12,724 nt of DNA from contig NATF01000011.1 in the NCBI GenBank assembly GCA_002085205.1, forward strand, positions 1-12,724, read 5' to 3'. Both the position numbers and the translations under genes were made by a program. Under the pieces are notes generated by a model. That model was not told the origin of the DNA. It saw only the letters and a list, made by a program, of their open reading frames with translations, and did no database searches. The DNA comes from Candidatus Cloacimonas sp. 4484_275 (GTDB lineage: Bacteria; Cloacimonadota; Cloacimonadia; Cloacimonadales; TCS61). Shown here piece after piece: positions 1-7,316 of this stretch. The stretch's first letter is position 1; each line of letters opens with the position of its first letter.

Positions 1-3000
1 CTTTATTTCAATATAAATATTATTGTGGAAGGAAAAATTGCCGATACTTTTTCAGGAGAAGGAAGAAGAAACCATCGCGGCGGTAATTGCGCTTTTGTTC
101 AACATGGAAACCAAGGATTAACTTATACGGAAGTATTTAGAGGACAATATCCTCAGGAAACCAGCGGTTATGACGAAGTTTTGGAAGTTCACCAGGCAAC
201 GGGAGTTCCGGGTAATTTTCACATGGCGGGAACTCTCATTACTGCGGCGGAATGGCATGATCCCGATTTTAACGATTGGTTGAGAACGGGAGTCTCCGAA
301 GGTTGGGCGGCAATGCTCACTTCCGCTTATGCACAACATATTATGCCTTTTGCGACGGATGAGATGAACAATTGGGCGGTTTATACGGAGAAAGAACTCG
401 TAAACTATGTTTATGATTATGTTCCCAAAGTGGCTTGGGTTCCGGAAAGAGTTTGGCTTGCCGACGGAACTTATCCGGATGCCGGCTTATCCGATTCATG
501 GTTGGGAGACAATTGGACTCAACATGGAGTGGAAGCTGTAATTTTGGATGATTCTCCTCATCTCGATAATGTGGGTTACGATAAAAGCACAAAAATAACT
601 TGGATGAATAACGGGAGCGGAATTACGCTTAGGGTTATTCCTATTTATAACGATTTTGTAGGACAAGTTCAATATGATCCGGATGCCGCCAAAGCAACTA
701 TTTCGGGAACCGGAGATTATGGAATTGCAATTTACGGAACGGATTGGGAAGCTTCCGCCGAGATGAATGAACATCACGATACTTTTTTTCTGGATAATTA
801 TGAAAATATAATTTGGTGGTGTCACGATAATTATCCGGCGGTCAATACTTGGAAACTTGACGATGCGATTAACAACTCGAATTTCGATACACCCGGTGTG
901 GATATTGTCAAAGGAACTTATTTCCTTCTCGGTGGTTATGACGGTTACGGAGGAAGCAATAATTCTTGGTACACCGATTGGGCTTCAACCGCTTCTCACA
1001 GTGATTTTCATTCTCCCGCTTGGGATTATGGAACTGTTTGGTATGACGCTTTTTCAAATTTAATGGATGCTCCGGATAATAATATTTCCCAACTCGGTTG
1101 GTACACGATGATGACGAATTTACATGAAACCGGTTGGCACGATGACGGGGCGATTAGCGGATGGGTTCACAGATATTCTTCCCACATCAAAAACGCAAAT
1201 GTCTATGAAGAAGCTTCTCATTGGTTGAATGGCGAATATGCGGATACCACAAATGCATTCATGAGTGACATTGATCACGACGGAGGAGATGAATTAATTA
1301 TTCATAACGATAAGATTTTTATGGTGTTCGAAGGTATCGGCGGTAAAGCGAATTGGATTTTTACCAAGGATTGTAACGGCGTTTCCGTAGTTGGTTCGGA
1401 CAATGTTTATTGGTCGGAAACGGACGGCGATTACAATGAAAGTTCTTATAATCATTTTGCCGCTCTCTCGGATGTTAGTCCGAATTACCAAAACGATATT
1501 TACAGCTTTGTTATTGATTATTCGCGGGGAAACGAAGCCCAAGTTTCTTTGTATGACGGAGTGATTCACAAAGTGGTTCGAGTGACGACGGGGAATAATT
1601 ATGCGGAAGTAATTTATTACGCCGGCGATACGGATGTTTATATCAAATCCGGTTGGACTCCCGATTATTTGGCTACGATTTGGAATGTTAATTGGGAAAG
1701 AGTGTGGGATAATGATGTTGCTTATATGGGACAAAAGAACTTAAATTCGGGCGCAACCGTTGCTTATGTTTTGAACGACGGCGGAACGAACCATGTCTCT
1801 ACCTTTGAAGGAACTCTTGTGAAAGGAGATGAAATTCACGGTTATGATAAATTCAAATTTTTGCTTTTTGCCGGTTGGACAGATTCCACTTATTCTCAAT
1901 TGGAAGCATTGCAATCTTTGAATCTCGACGAATTTCCGCCTGAACTTTATGAATATGCCCAGAAAGTTGATAATAACATTATTCAGCTTAGTTTTGATGA
2001 AGCGGTAGAAGAAACGACAGCCGAAAATTCGGCAAATTATTCTTTCAGTGGATTTTCCAATACTTACACCATTGATTATGTGGAACGACAGTCAAATTGG
2101 AATGTAATTTATATTTATCTGAATGAGAATTTGATTGCCGGGGATGCCGGAAATATAATTGTAAATAATGTGGAAGATTTGAACGGTAATCGAGTAAATG
2201 ATAACAGCTCTGCCTATTTGGAAATTCCTAACGGCATAACTCCTCATCATATTTTTATTGACGGTACAAATGATTTTGACCAAACGACCGAGCGAATCCA
2301 AGAAAATACGGATACACTCTTTATTACATGGGATGCAGATTATCTGTATATCGGATTTGAAAGTTTGGCATTAGATAGTTTGGGAGATTTCTTTGTCAAT
2401 ATTGATGTAAATCAGAATGATACTTTAGGTGCTGTTTCGGATTCTTGGAGTCGGGTTAATTTTTCCGGGAAATATTTACCGGAATACCAAATTGCCATCG
2501 AAGGACACGGAAGCTCCATTCAATTGAATAGTTGGTCGGAGAGCCGCGGTTGGAGTTATTCTCATTATCCCGGCAACGGATGCGGAAGTTATGAAGGTTG
2601 GGTTGAAAATCCTTACACGGAAATCAGCATACCGTGGTCGGGTTTAGGGAATCCGACAGGAATAGCAATAAGCGTTCATACGACGGAAGAAGACAATCAG
2701 GTTGTTACCAATGTATTTCCCGATAATAATCCTGTCGGTGATAATCCTACTTTTACCCAAGCTTTTATGTTCTATCAACCGGAAATTGACGGAGATATGC
2801 CGCTCATGGAATATGAACCTTATAATGTTAATTATTCGCAGAATGATTCATTGGATGTTCCTGAAAACATAACGATAACAGTAGATTCTGATTCTGTACA
2901 TATTTCTTGGGATTCGGTTAGTCAAGCATCTTCATACAAAATATATTCATCGACCGATCCCTATTTAGCTACTGAAGATTGGACATTTGAAGCCGAAACA

Positions 3001-3072
3001 AGCGAGTTGGAATGGAGCGAAGCTCTTGGTTCAGAAGAAAAGAAGTTTTATTATGTAACGGCAAATAATTAG
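1..3072 (+). CDS. Secreted multidomain GH57-type glycoside hydrolase (5' partial)
   Basis: Likely hydrolyses or rearranges alpha-glucans outside the cytoplasm. The frame is open from base 1; the GTG at 25 has no Shine-Dalgarno site, so the true start and any signal peptide lie upstream. Residues are numbered from that GTG. A GH57-like barrel spans about 20-400: HxNQ near 27-30 stands where the family has HxHQP, the AGTL...GWAAMLTSAY stretch covers 68-102, WVPERVW (138-144) holds the expected nucleophile E141, and YGTDWE (237-242) holds the expected acid/base D240. A DIDHDGGDE segment (415-423) opens a beta-rich region resembling those that follow GH57 barrels. An Ig-like (Big_5-type) domain follows at about 635-735, a DOMON/CBM9-like beta domain at 740-925 and an Fn3 domain at 945-1014. 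Family assignment rests on motifs; the substrate is unknown. A transferase or inactive homologue remains possible. Confidence 0.72.
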   Translation, partial: LYFNINIIVEGKIADTFSGEGRRNHRGGNCAFVQHGNQGLTYTEVFRGQYPQETSGYDEVLEVHQATGVPGNFHMAGTLITAAEWHDPDFNDWLRTGVSEGWAAMLTSAYAQHIMPFATDEMNNWAVYTEKELVNYVYDYVPKVAWVPERVWLADGTYPDAGLSDSWLGDNWTQHGVEAVILDDSPHLDNVGYDKSTKITWMNNGSGITLRVIPIYNDFVGQVQYDPDAAKATISGTGDYGIAIYGTDWEASAEMNEHHDTFFLDNYENIIWWCHDNYPAVNTWKLDDAINNSNFDTPGVDIVKGTYFLLGGYDGYGGSNNSWYTDWASTASHSDFHSPAWDYGTVWYDAFSNLMDAPDNNISQLGWYTMMTNLHETGWHDDGAISGWVHRYSSHIKNANVYEEASHWLNGEYADTTNAFMSDIDHDGGDELIIHNDKIFMVFEGIGGKANWIFTKDCNGVSVVGSDNVYWSETDGDYNESSYNHFAALSDVSPNYQNDIYSFVIDYSRGNEAQVSLYDGVIHKVVRVTTGNNYAEVIYYAGDTDVYIKSGWTPDYLATIWNVNWERVWDNDVAYMGQKNLNSGATVAYVLNDGGTNHVSTFEGTLVKGDEIHGYDKFKFLLFAGWTDSTYSQLEALQSLNLDEFPPELYEYAQKVDNNIIQLSFDEAVEETTAENSANYSFSGFSNTYTIDYVERQSNWNVIYIYLNENLIAGDAGNIIVNNVEDLNGNRVNDNSSAYLEIPNGITPHHIFIDGTNDFDQTTERIQENTDTLFITWDADYLYIGFESLALDSLGDFFVNIDVNQNDTLGAVSDSWSRVNFSGKYLPEYQIAIEGHGSSIQLNSWSESRGWSYSHYPGNGCGSYEGWVENPYTEISIPWSGLGNPTGIAISVHTTEEDNQVVTNVFPDNNPVGDNPTFTQAFMFYQPEIDGDMPLMEYEPYNVNYSQNDSLDVPENITITVDSDSVHISWDSVSQASSYKIYSSTDPYLATEDWTFEAETSELEWSEALGSEEKKFYYVTANN

Positions 3073-3110
3073 TATTGATTTAAGATTGATTGTGATATAG
3101 TTATAAAAAA

Positions 3111-3137
3111 GGTCGAAATTTTAAATAAATTTCGACC
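3111..3137 (-). terminator. Intrinsic terminator, probably bidirectional
   Basis: A perfect 11-bp inverted repeat (GGTCGAAATTT at 3111-3121, complement at 3127-3137) encloses a 5-nt loop. Read on the minus strand it is followed by a T run (complement of the A6 at 3105-3110), the classic Rho-independent form for the HU/COX24-like operon ending at 3179. On the plus strand it lies 38 nt after the GH57 stop but has only a weak T tract, so it may serve both transcripts with unequal efficiency. Confidence 0.8.
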
Positions 3138-3178
3138 TACAAATTTATCAGAAGGTTTAATAATTTATAAAAATGATA

Positions 3179-3274
3179 TTATTTGCCCTTCTTTTTATGA
3201 CGATTTTTTCTCAGTCTTTTTTTTCTTTTGTGGTTACTGATTTTATAGCGTTTTCTTTTTTTTCCGCAGGGCAT
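3179..3274 (-). CDS. AURKAIP1/COX24-domain small basic protein (mS38/bS22-like)
   Basis: A 31-residue protein with 18 Lys/Arg residues. It begins MPCGKKRKRYK and contains HKRKKRLRKNRHKKK. This matches my recollection of the short COX24/AURKAIP1-domain proteins (DUF1713 type) annotated in Bacteroidota and other bacteria; relatives are the mitochondrial ribosomal protein mS38 and mycobacterial bS22, which bind the small subunit near the decoding region. A role as a ribosomal accessory protein is therefore likely but inferred. The start is set by a strong GGAGG (complement of 3279-3283) four bases before the ATG. The gene lies 13 nt after the HU stop and its SD sits almost on that stop, so the two are surely cotranscribed, ending at the hairpin at 3111-3137. 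Its size makes it easy to miss in automated gene calling. Confidence 0.72.
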   Translation of the reverse strand: MPCGKKRKRYKISNHKRKKRLRKNRHKKKGK

Positions 3275-3287
3275 TAAACCTCCATTT

Positions 3288-3575
3288 TTATTTTAGATTA
3301 GCTTCGTTAACTTCTTCTTTAAAGGCACGAGAAAATTTGAATGTCGGAACGACTCTTTCGGGAACAACAACTTTTTCTTCGGTCTTCGGATTTCTTCCGA
3401 TTCTTTCTTTTCTTTGTTTTAATTTAAAAGTTCCGAACCCTCTGATTTCAATATGTTTTCCTTCTTTCATCGTATCTTTAATTGCTTCCAAAAACGCATC
3501 AACAGCCAATGCTACATCTTTGCGAATGATGCCTGTTTCAGCCGAAACAATTTTAACCAAATCTGCTTTTGTCAT
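3288..3575 (-). CDS. HU/IHF family DNA-binding protein
   Basis: A nucleoid-associated protein of 95 residues, the usual size for HU/IHF; it would dimerise and bend DNA with little sequence preference. The N-terminus (MTKADLVKIVSAETG) is the helix-turn-helix dimerisation region. The family signature runs GFGTFKLKQRKERIGRNPKT, with the GRNPKT segment leading into the DNA-contacting beta arm. I start at the ATG at 3575, not the in-frame ATG 18 bases upstream (3593), because a GGGAGA ribosome-binding site lies between the two and HU proteins begin with this MTKADL-type sequence. It is first in a two-gene operon with the COX24-like gene. Whether it acts as HU or as an IHF subunit cannot be told from sequence. 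A TTGACA-type promoter and inverted repeats lie just upstream. Confidence 0.93.
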   Translation of the reverse strand: MTKADLVKIVSAETGIIRKDVALAVDAFLEAIKDTMKEGKHIEIRGFGTFKLKQRKERIGRNPKTEEKVVVPERVVPTFKFSRAFKEEVNEANLK

Positions 3576-3602
3576 ATTCCATCTCCCTTTCATTTTTGCG
3601 TC

Positions 3603-3631
3603 TTAAATTAAGACACCGTTTTTGCTGTCAA
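3603..3631 (-). promoter_or_regulatory. Candidate sigma70-type promoter for HU operon
   Basis: On the minus strand a perfect TTGACA (complement of 3626-3631) is followed 15-17 nt later by an AT-only segment (TAATTT/ATTTAA, 3603-3610) that could be the -10 region. Transcription would then start about 20 nt before the HU ATG. The -35 is strong but the -10 is poor, so this is tentative. The -10 region overlaps the palindrome TCTTAAATTAAGA (3601-3613). Confidence 0.4.
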
Positions 3632-3641
3632 GCACTTTTTG

Positions 3642-3670
3642 TGTAACATACATTAAAATAAAATGTTACA
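3642..3670. repeat. Inverted repeat TGTAACAT-N13-ATGTTACA
   Basis: Perfect 8-bp arms at 3642-3649 and 3663-3670 are separated by 13 AT-rich bases. The pair sits immediately upstream of the putative HU -35 box, and no run of T follows, so it looks more like a paired operator for a dimeric regulator than a terminator. Each arm contains the TGTNACA half-palindrome. The regulator is unknown. Confidence 0.45.
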
Positions 3671-3868
3671 ATTTTGTGGTAAGAATTCTTATGAATACTG
3701 ATATTTTCTTTAAAAAGGGAATTTATCATCGAGCAAACAAATATTTTTTTGTAGAAAGAAAGCGGTTGATTATTTTTACTTTAATAAATTGGGAAGTATA
3801 AATTTTATTGACACCAAAAAAAACATTTTTTCTTTGGAAAAAATTCGTGATTTTAAGGAGAAAAAATT

Positions 3869-4474
3869 ATGAAAAAAATAAAATTCGGATTAATCGGTTG
3901 CGGGCGAATATCTGCCAAACATTTTGAAGCTATCGCAGAGATTGATAATGCCGAAATTGTTGCTTGTGCCGATATTGTGGAATCAAAAGCAAAAGAAGCC
4001 GCGGAAAAATATCAAATTAATGCTTATTATAAAGATTATATAGAAATGCTGGAAAAAGAAAAATTAAATGCCGTTTTGATCTGTACTCCCAGCGGACTTC
4101 ATCCTCAAATGGGTATAGAAGCCGCTAAAAGAAAAATACATGTGGTTACGGAAAAACCAATGGCAATAGACCTGCGATCTGCGGATCAACTCGTTCAGGC
4201 TTGTGATGAAAACGGAGTTCAACTTTTTGTCGTGAAACAGAATAGATTGAACCCTTCGATTCAACTTTTGCGAAAGGCGATTGAAAAGGGAAGATTTGGA
4301 AAATTGTTTAGCGCAAATGCGACCGTTCGGTGGACCCGTCCACAGAGTTATTATGATTTGGCAAAATGGCGCGGTACCTGGGAATTTGACGGTGGAGCAT
4401 TTATGAATCAAGCTTCTCATTATTTCGATTTAATTCGCTGGATGATGGGTCCGGTTGAATCGAAGTTACCATGA
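3869..4474 (+). pseudogene. Gfo/Idh/MocA dehydrogenase, N-terminal fragment (WbpB/WlbA-like)
   Basis: N-terminal two thirds of an NAD-dependent sugar dehydrogenase. The Rossmann motif GLIGCGRIS covers residues 7-15, the family's EKP motif is at 95-97, and the substrate-side stretch WRGTWEFDGGAFMNQASHYF covers 168-186, with H184 in the usual catalytic position. The frame then stops after MMGPVESKLP, where the intact family continues for over 100 residues. The best recognisable relatives are UDP-N-acetyl-2-amino-2-deoxyglucuronate dehydrogenases (WbpB/WlbA) of surface polysaccharide synthesis; that substrate is inferred from overall similarity. The missing C-terminus is encoded directly downstream in another frame (4471-4809). 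Its SD AAGGAG lies 8 nt before the ATG. The Rossmann domain is complete, but the fragment alone is unlikely to be active. Confidence 0.8.
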
Positions 4475-4809
4475 ACACTTTTCCGAAAAATTATGAAGGT
4501 TCCTTGACCATTATGGGAGAGAACGGAATGGTTAAAATAGGTGGAATTGCCGTAAATAAAGTGGAGTGTTGGGAATTTAAAGATTATGACGATGATGACA
4601 AATTAATCGAAACCGCTCAAACAAACCCTTCAAGTGTTTATGGCTTTGGGCATTTAGGTTATTTGCAACATGTAGTGGAAGCGCTTTTAGGCAACAAAGA
4701 ACCGGATATCGATGGTCGTGAAGGAAGAAAATCATTGGAACTGATTCTTGCAATGTATGAATCTGCAAAAGTTGGAAAGCGAATTGCGTTACCGTTAAAA
4801 AGATATTAA
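4471..4809 (+). pseudogene. Gfo/Idh/MocA dehydrogenase, C-terminal fragment
   Basis: C-terminal piece of the dehydrogenase that begins at 3869. It reads NTFPKNYEGSLTIMGENG, then KVECWEFKDYDDDDKLIE, SSVYGFGHLGY and DGREGRKSLELILAMYESA, all typical of the end of WbpB/WlbA-like proteins. The ATG at 4471 overlaps the upstream TGA (ATGA) but has no recognisable SD. Reading the same frame a few bases upstream gives EVTMNTFPKN, the expected internal sequence, so this is not a natural N-terminus. Compared with intact relatives as I recall them, about 35 residues (roughly 110 bp) between GPVES and this point are missing and the frame has shifted. A coupled two-subunit enzyme is possible in principle but would lack part of the sheet. 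It ends 21 nt before the synthase gene. Confidence 0.8.
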
Positions 4810-4830
4810 AAATGTGTATGAGGTGAGCTT

Positions 4831-5718
4831 TTGTTAGTTCAAGAATATTTTAGAAGTAGGCAAGAATTATTAGAAAAAGCTTTGGATAAATATTTGCCGC
4901 CGGTAACCGAATATCCGGAAAATCTGCATGCGGCGATGAGATATTCCGTTTTTAACGGTGGAAAAAGACTTCGTCCGATTTTGTTCTTTGCTACTTATGA
5001 GATGTTGCTCGGAAAGAAAAACATCAATCGTATTAAAAGGGTTATTCCGGTAGCTTGTGCTTTGGAATTTGTTCATACGGCTTCCTTGATACATGATGAT
5101 TTGCCGAGTATCGACAATTCCGTTGAAAGACGAGGTAAACCAAGTTGTCATGTTAAATTTGGTGAAGCGACGGCTATTTTAGCGGGCGATGCTCTTCTTA
5201 CGAAAGCAATTGAAATTCTTACGGAAATCAACAATAAAACCAAAGCGATAAAATGTATTCAAATTTTGAATCGAGCCATTTCTTCGCACGGAATGATCGG
5301 CGGTCAAACGGTTGATGTCCTCTCTTCCAAAAAGAAAATAAACATTAATACCTTGCGTTATATTCATTTGAAAAAAACAGGTGCTTTGTTGCAGGCGGCG
5401 ACCGAACTTGCTTGCGTGATGTATGGAGCGGATGAAAATGTTTTGATTACTCTTAGTAATTTTGCTTTAAATCTGGGGCTGGCTTATCAAATTGTTGATG
5501 ATATTTTGGATGAAGTGGGAAGTTACGATGTTCTGGGAAAAGAACCGGGAAGCGACACAAAAAGCAATAAAGCCACTTATCCTTCCCTTGTCGGTTTGGA
5601 AAAATCGAAGAAACAAGCCGAAAAACTTCTTCGGGATTCCTATAATATGATCAAAAATATGAAAAACAACGATATTCTTGTGGAATTCGTTGATATGATT
5701 AAGGAAAGACTTCCATAA
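4831..5718 (+). CDS. Polyprenyl (probably geranylgeranyl) diphosphate synthase
   Basis: Condenses isopentenyl diphosphate onto allylic diphosphates to make a C15-C20 prenyl diphosphate. It has 295 residues, normal for the IspA/CrtE family. Visible motifs are GGKRLRP (43-49), the first Asp-rich motif DDLPSID (89-95, the bacterial DDx4D form), RRGKPSCH (100-107), GGQTVD (157-162), the second Asp-rich motif DDILD (223-227) and KATYP (247-251). The residue five before the first motif is Ala84, where farnesyl synthases usually carry an aromatic, so a C20 product is favoured. It starts at TTG: no in-frame ATG or GTG lies nearby, and GAGGTGA (4820-4826) precedes it. The UbiA gene follows after 4 nt and GGGPS comes next, which fits a supply of GGPP to these two. 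Exact chain length needs biochemical or modelling evidence. Confidence 0.9.
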   Translation: MLVQEYFRSRQELLEKALDKYLPPVTEYPENLHAAMRYSVFNGGKRLRPILFFATYEMLLGKKNINRIKRVIPVACALEFVHTASLIHDDLPSIDNSVERRGKPSCHVKFGEATAILAGDALLTKAIEILTEINNKTKAIKCIQILNRAISSHGMIGGQTVDVLSSKKKININTLRYIHLKKTGALLQAATELACVMYGADENVLITLSNFALNLGLAYQIVDDILDEVGSYDVLGKEPGSDTKSNKATYPSLVGLEKSKKQAEKLLRDSYNMIKNMKNNDILVEFVDMIKERLP

Positions 5719-5722
5719 TTCA

Positions 5723-6547
5723 ATGTCTTTTTTCAAACTCATCAGACCGTTTAATTGCCTGTTTATTGCTTTAACCGTTTTGTTCGGAGCTTTTTATCGG
5801 AATGAAATATTTTTTTCGTTTCCTGTAATTTTTGCGGTTTTATCGGCGGTTATGATTGGCGGCGGCGGTTATGCCGTAAATGATTATTTTGACTATCCGA
5901 TTGATAAAATCAACAAACCGCACCGAGTTTTACCTTCCGGCAAAATTAAACCGAAAACGGCTTTTATGTTTGCAAGTTTTCTTTTTGTTTTCGGCATTGC
6001 TTTTAGTTTTTTTACCGGAAATATTTTTTGTGTGATAATTGCGATTTTGAACAGTTTGTTTTTGTTTTATTATGGCAGATATTATAAAATGAAATTTCTT
6101 TCCGGAAATTTGATTGTGGCTTTTACGGCGGCATCCGCATTTGTTTACGGCGGATTTTCCAACCACAATGTGCGCAATAGTTTTATTATTGCGATTTTTT
6201 CTTTTTTATACACCATAATCAGAGAATTTATCAAGGATGCGGAAGATATAGCGGGTGATGTTCGTTTCCGAGCCGAAACATTAGCCGTGAAATTCGGACC
6301 CAAAAAAACGGTTGTTTTTTCGATAATTCCCACTGTTTTTATCATAATGTTTATGAACTATCTTTTTTATTCCGGAATTATATCTTCCAAACTTTTTATG
6401 ATTCTGAATCTGTTGGGGACGATTCCTTTGATATTTTTTATAATTTATCTTTTGAAAAATCCTAAAAAAAAATCTTTTTCGCGTATCTCCGTTTTTATGA
6501 AAGTTGACATGTTGGCATTGCTTTTTTCTTTCTGGTTTGAGAATTAA
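5723..6547 (+). CDS. UbiA-family prenyltransferase, probable digeranylgeranylglyceryl phosphate synthase
   Basis: An integral membrane prenyltransferase of 274 residues with about eight or nine hydrophobic segments. The first Asp-rich motif NDYFDYPIDKINKPHRVLPSG-type stretch starts at N53 (Asp54, Asp57, Asp61), and the second at REFIKDAEDIAGD (167-179). The NxPxRxLPSG ending of motif 1 and the REFxKDxEDxxGD motif 2 are the pattern I associate with the (S)-2,3-di-O-geranylgeranylglyceryl phosphate synthase branch, which adds a second geranylgeranyl chain to GGGP. The position between a GGPP-type synthase and GGGPS strongly supports this. A chlorophyll or quinone prenyltransferase is the alternative. 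The start at 5723 lies 4 nt after the synthase stop and has only a distant AAGGA, so expression may depend on translational coupling. Confidence 0.8.
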   Translation: MSFFKLIRPFNCLFIALTVLFGAFYRNEIFFSFPVIFAVLSAVMIGGGGYAVNDYFDYPIDKINKPHRVLPSGKIKPKTAFMFASFLFVFGIAFSFFTGNIFCVIIAILNSLFLFYYGRYYKMKFLSGNLIVAFTAASAFVYGGFSNHNVRNSFIIAIFSFLYTIIREFIKDAEDIAGDVRFRAETLAVKFGPKKTVVFSIIPTVFIIMFMNYLFYSGIISSKLFMILNLLGTIPLIFFIIYLLKNPKKKSFSRISVFMKVDMLALLFSFWFEN

Positions 6548-6563
6548 TTTTATGGGAAAAATT

Positions 6564-7316
6564 ATGAAAACTTATAAAAAATTATTGGAAATGGCGGAGA
6601 AAAGGGCAAATTACTTTTGTCTGCTTGATCCTGATAAATTTGAAGAAAACGAAGCTGCCGTTATAGCCAAAAGATGTGAAGACAACGGAGCCGACGGACT
6701 TTTGGTCGGCGGCAGTTTGATGATTAATAATAACTTTGAGAAAAATTTAAAATTGATCAAAGAATCGGTAAAAATTCCCGTGATTATTTTTCCGGGTTTG
6801 TTTAGCTGTGTTTCGCCGTATGCAGACGCGATTTTATATCTTTCTCTGATTTCCAGTCGCAATCCGCAAATGCTGATCGGAGAGCAGGTTCGTTCCGCTC
6901 CTCTGGTCAAACATTACGGTTTGGAAGCAATCGGAACGGGTTATATGCTTATTGAATCGGGGAACAGCACTTCCGTTCATTATTTGTCGCACAGCTTTCC
7001 GCTTCCGCATTCCAAAAACGATATAGCCGTAGCGCACGCACTTGCTGGTGAGTATTTGGGAATGAAAATAATTTATATGGATTCCGGTTCCGGCGCCAAA
7101 TTTCCGATTAGTAACGAAATGATTAATGCCGTGAAAAAAAATATTTCCGTTCCTCTGATTGTGGGAGGCGGAATCAGGACTCCGGAGATTGCATACAAAA
7201 AAGCGCTTTTCGGTGCGGATTTTGTGGTGACGGGTAATATTTTGGAAGGCAACGACGATCCCGAATTAATCAGAGAATTTGCTGAAGCAATTCATCAGGT
7301 AAAGAGAAATGATTGA
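6564..7316 (+). CDS. Geranylgeranylglyceryl phosphate synthase family protein (GGGPS/PcrB)
   Basis: A TIM-barrel prenyltransferase that joins a prenyl diphosphate to sn-glycerol-1-phosphate, forming the first ether bond of archaeal-type lipids. It has 250 residues. Motifs from the ATG at 6564 are LDPDK (21-25), DGLLVGGSLM (44-53), IIFPG (74-78), GTGYMLIESG (124-133), YMDSGSGAK (171-179), GGGIRTPE (201-208) and GADFVVTGN (217-225), the last two forming the phosphate-binding region. The YMDSGSGA form and length suit group II GGGPS, which includes Bacteroidota enzymes, rather than the short PcrB type of Firmicutes. The ATG at 6552 is an alternative; upstream codons lie inside the UbiA gene and are not conserved-looking. 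Eight bases overlap the next gene. Prenyl length (C20 versus longer) cannot be read directly. Confidence 0.88.
   Translation: MKTYKKLLEMAEKRANYFCLLDPDKFEENEAAVIAKRCEDNGADGLLVGGSLMINNNFEKNLKLIKESVKIPVIIFPGLFSCVSPYADAILYLSLISSRNPQMLIGEQVRSAPLVKHYGLEAIGTGYMLIESGNSTSVHYLSHSFPLPHSKNDIAVAHALAGEYLGMKIIYMDSGSGAKFPISNEMINAVKKNISVPLIVGGGIRTPEIAYKKALFGADFVVTGNILEGNDDPELIREFAEAIHQVKRND

Larger units (their letters stand above)
3576..3868. other. Divergent intergenic region
   Basis: This 293-bp AT-rich spacer separates the minus-strand HU operon from the plus-strand gene set starting at 3869. It holds the TCTTAAATTAAGA palindrome (3601-3613), the candidate HU promoter, the TGTAACAT inverted repeat (3642-3670) and, for the plus strand, a TTGACA hexamer at 3808-3813 without a convincing TATAAT-type -10 at normal spacing. 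A TTTCTTTG at 3829-3836 is near the Bacteroidota -7 consensus (TAnnTTTG), but I do not rely on it. The SD AAGGAG (3855-3860) serves the ATG at 3869. A 36-codon ATG frame at 3691-3801 lacks an SD and is not supported as a gene. Confidence 0.6.

Noticed and set aside
1294..1734. 146-codon open frame on the minus strand inside the GH57 gene
   Set aside because: It is antisense to a well-conserved coding region, has no family resemblance, and its low-complexity Ile/Arg/Asn-rich translation is typical of a shadow frame.
3337..3606. 89-codon plus-strand frame across the HU gene
   Set aside because: It mirrors the HU coding sequence, which has a clear family signature and SD on the other strand.
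3691..3801. 36-codon ATG frame in the divergent intergenic region
   Set aside because: No ribosome-binding site, no recognisable family, and AT-rich sequence makes such frames common by chance.
3808..3836. TTGACA plus TTTCTTTG as promoter for the dehydrogenase gene
   Set aside because: There is no acceptable sigma70 -10 at 16-18 nt, and the Bacteroidota-type -7 match is incomplete; mentioned only in the intergenic description.
4471..4809. Independent small gene starting at the ATGA overlap
   Set aside because: The sequence is the C-terminal end of the same Gfo/Idh/MocA protein, and conserved residues continue upstream of the ATG in its frame.
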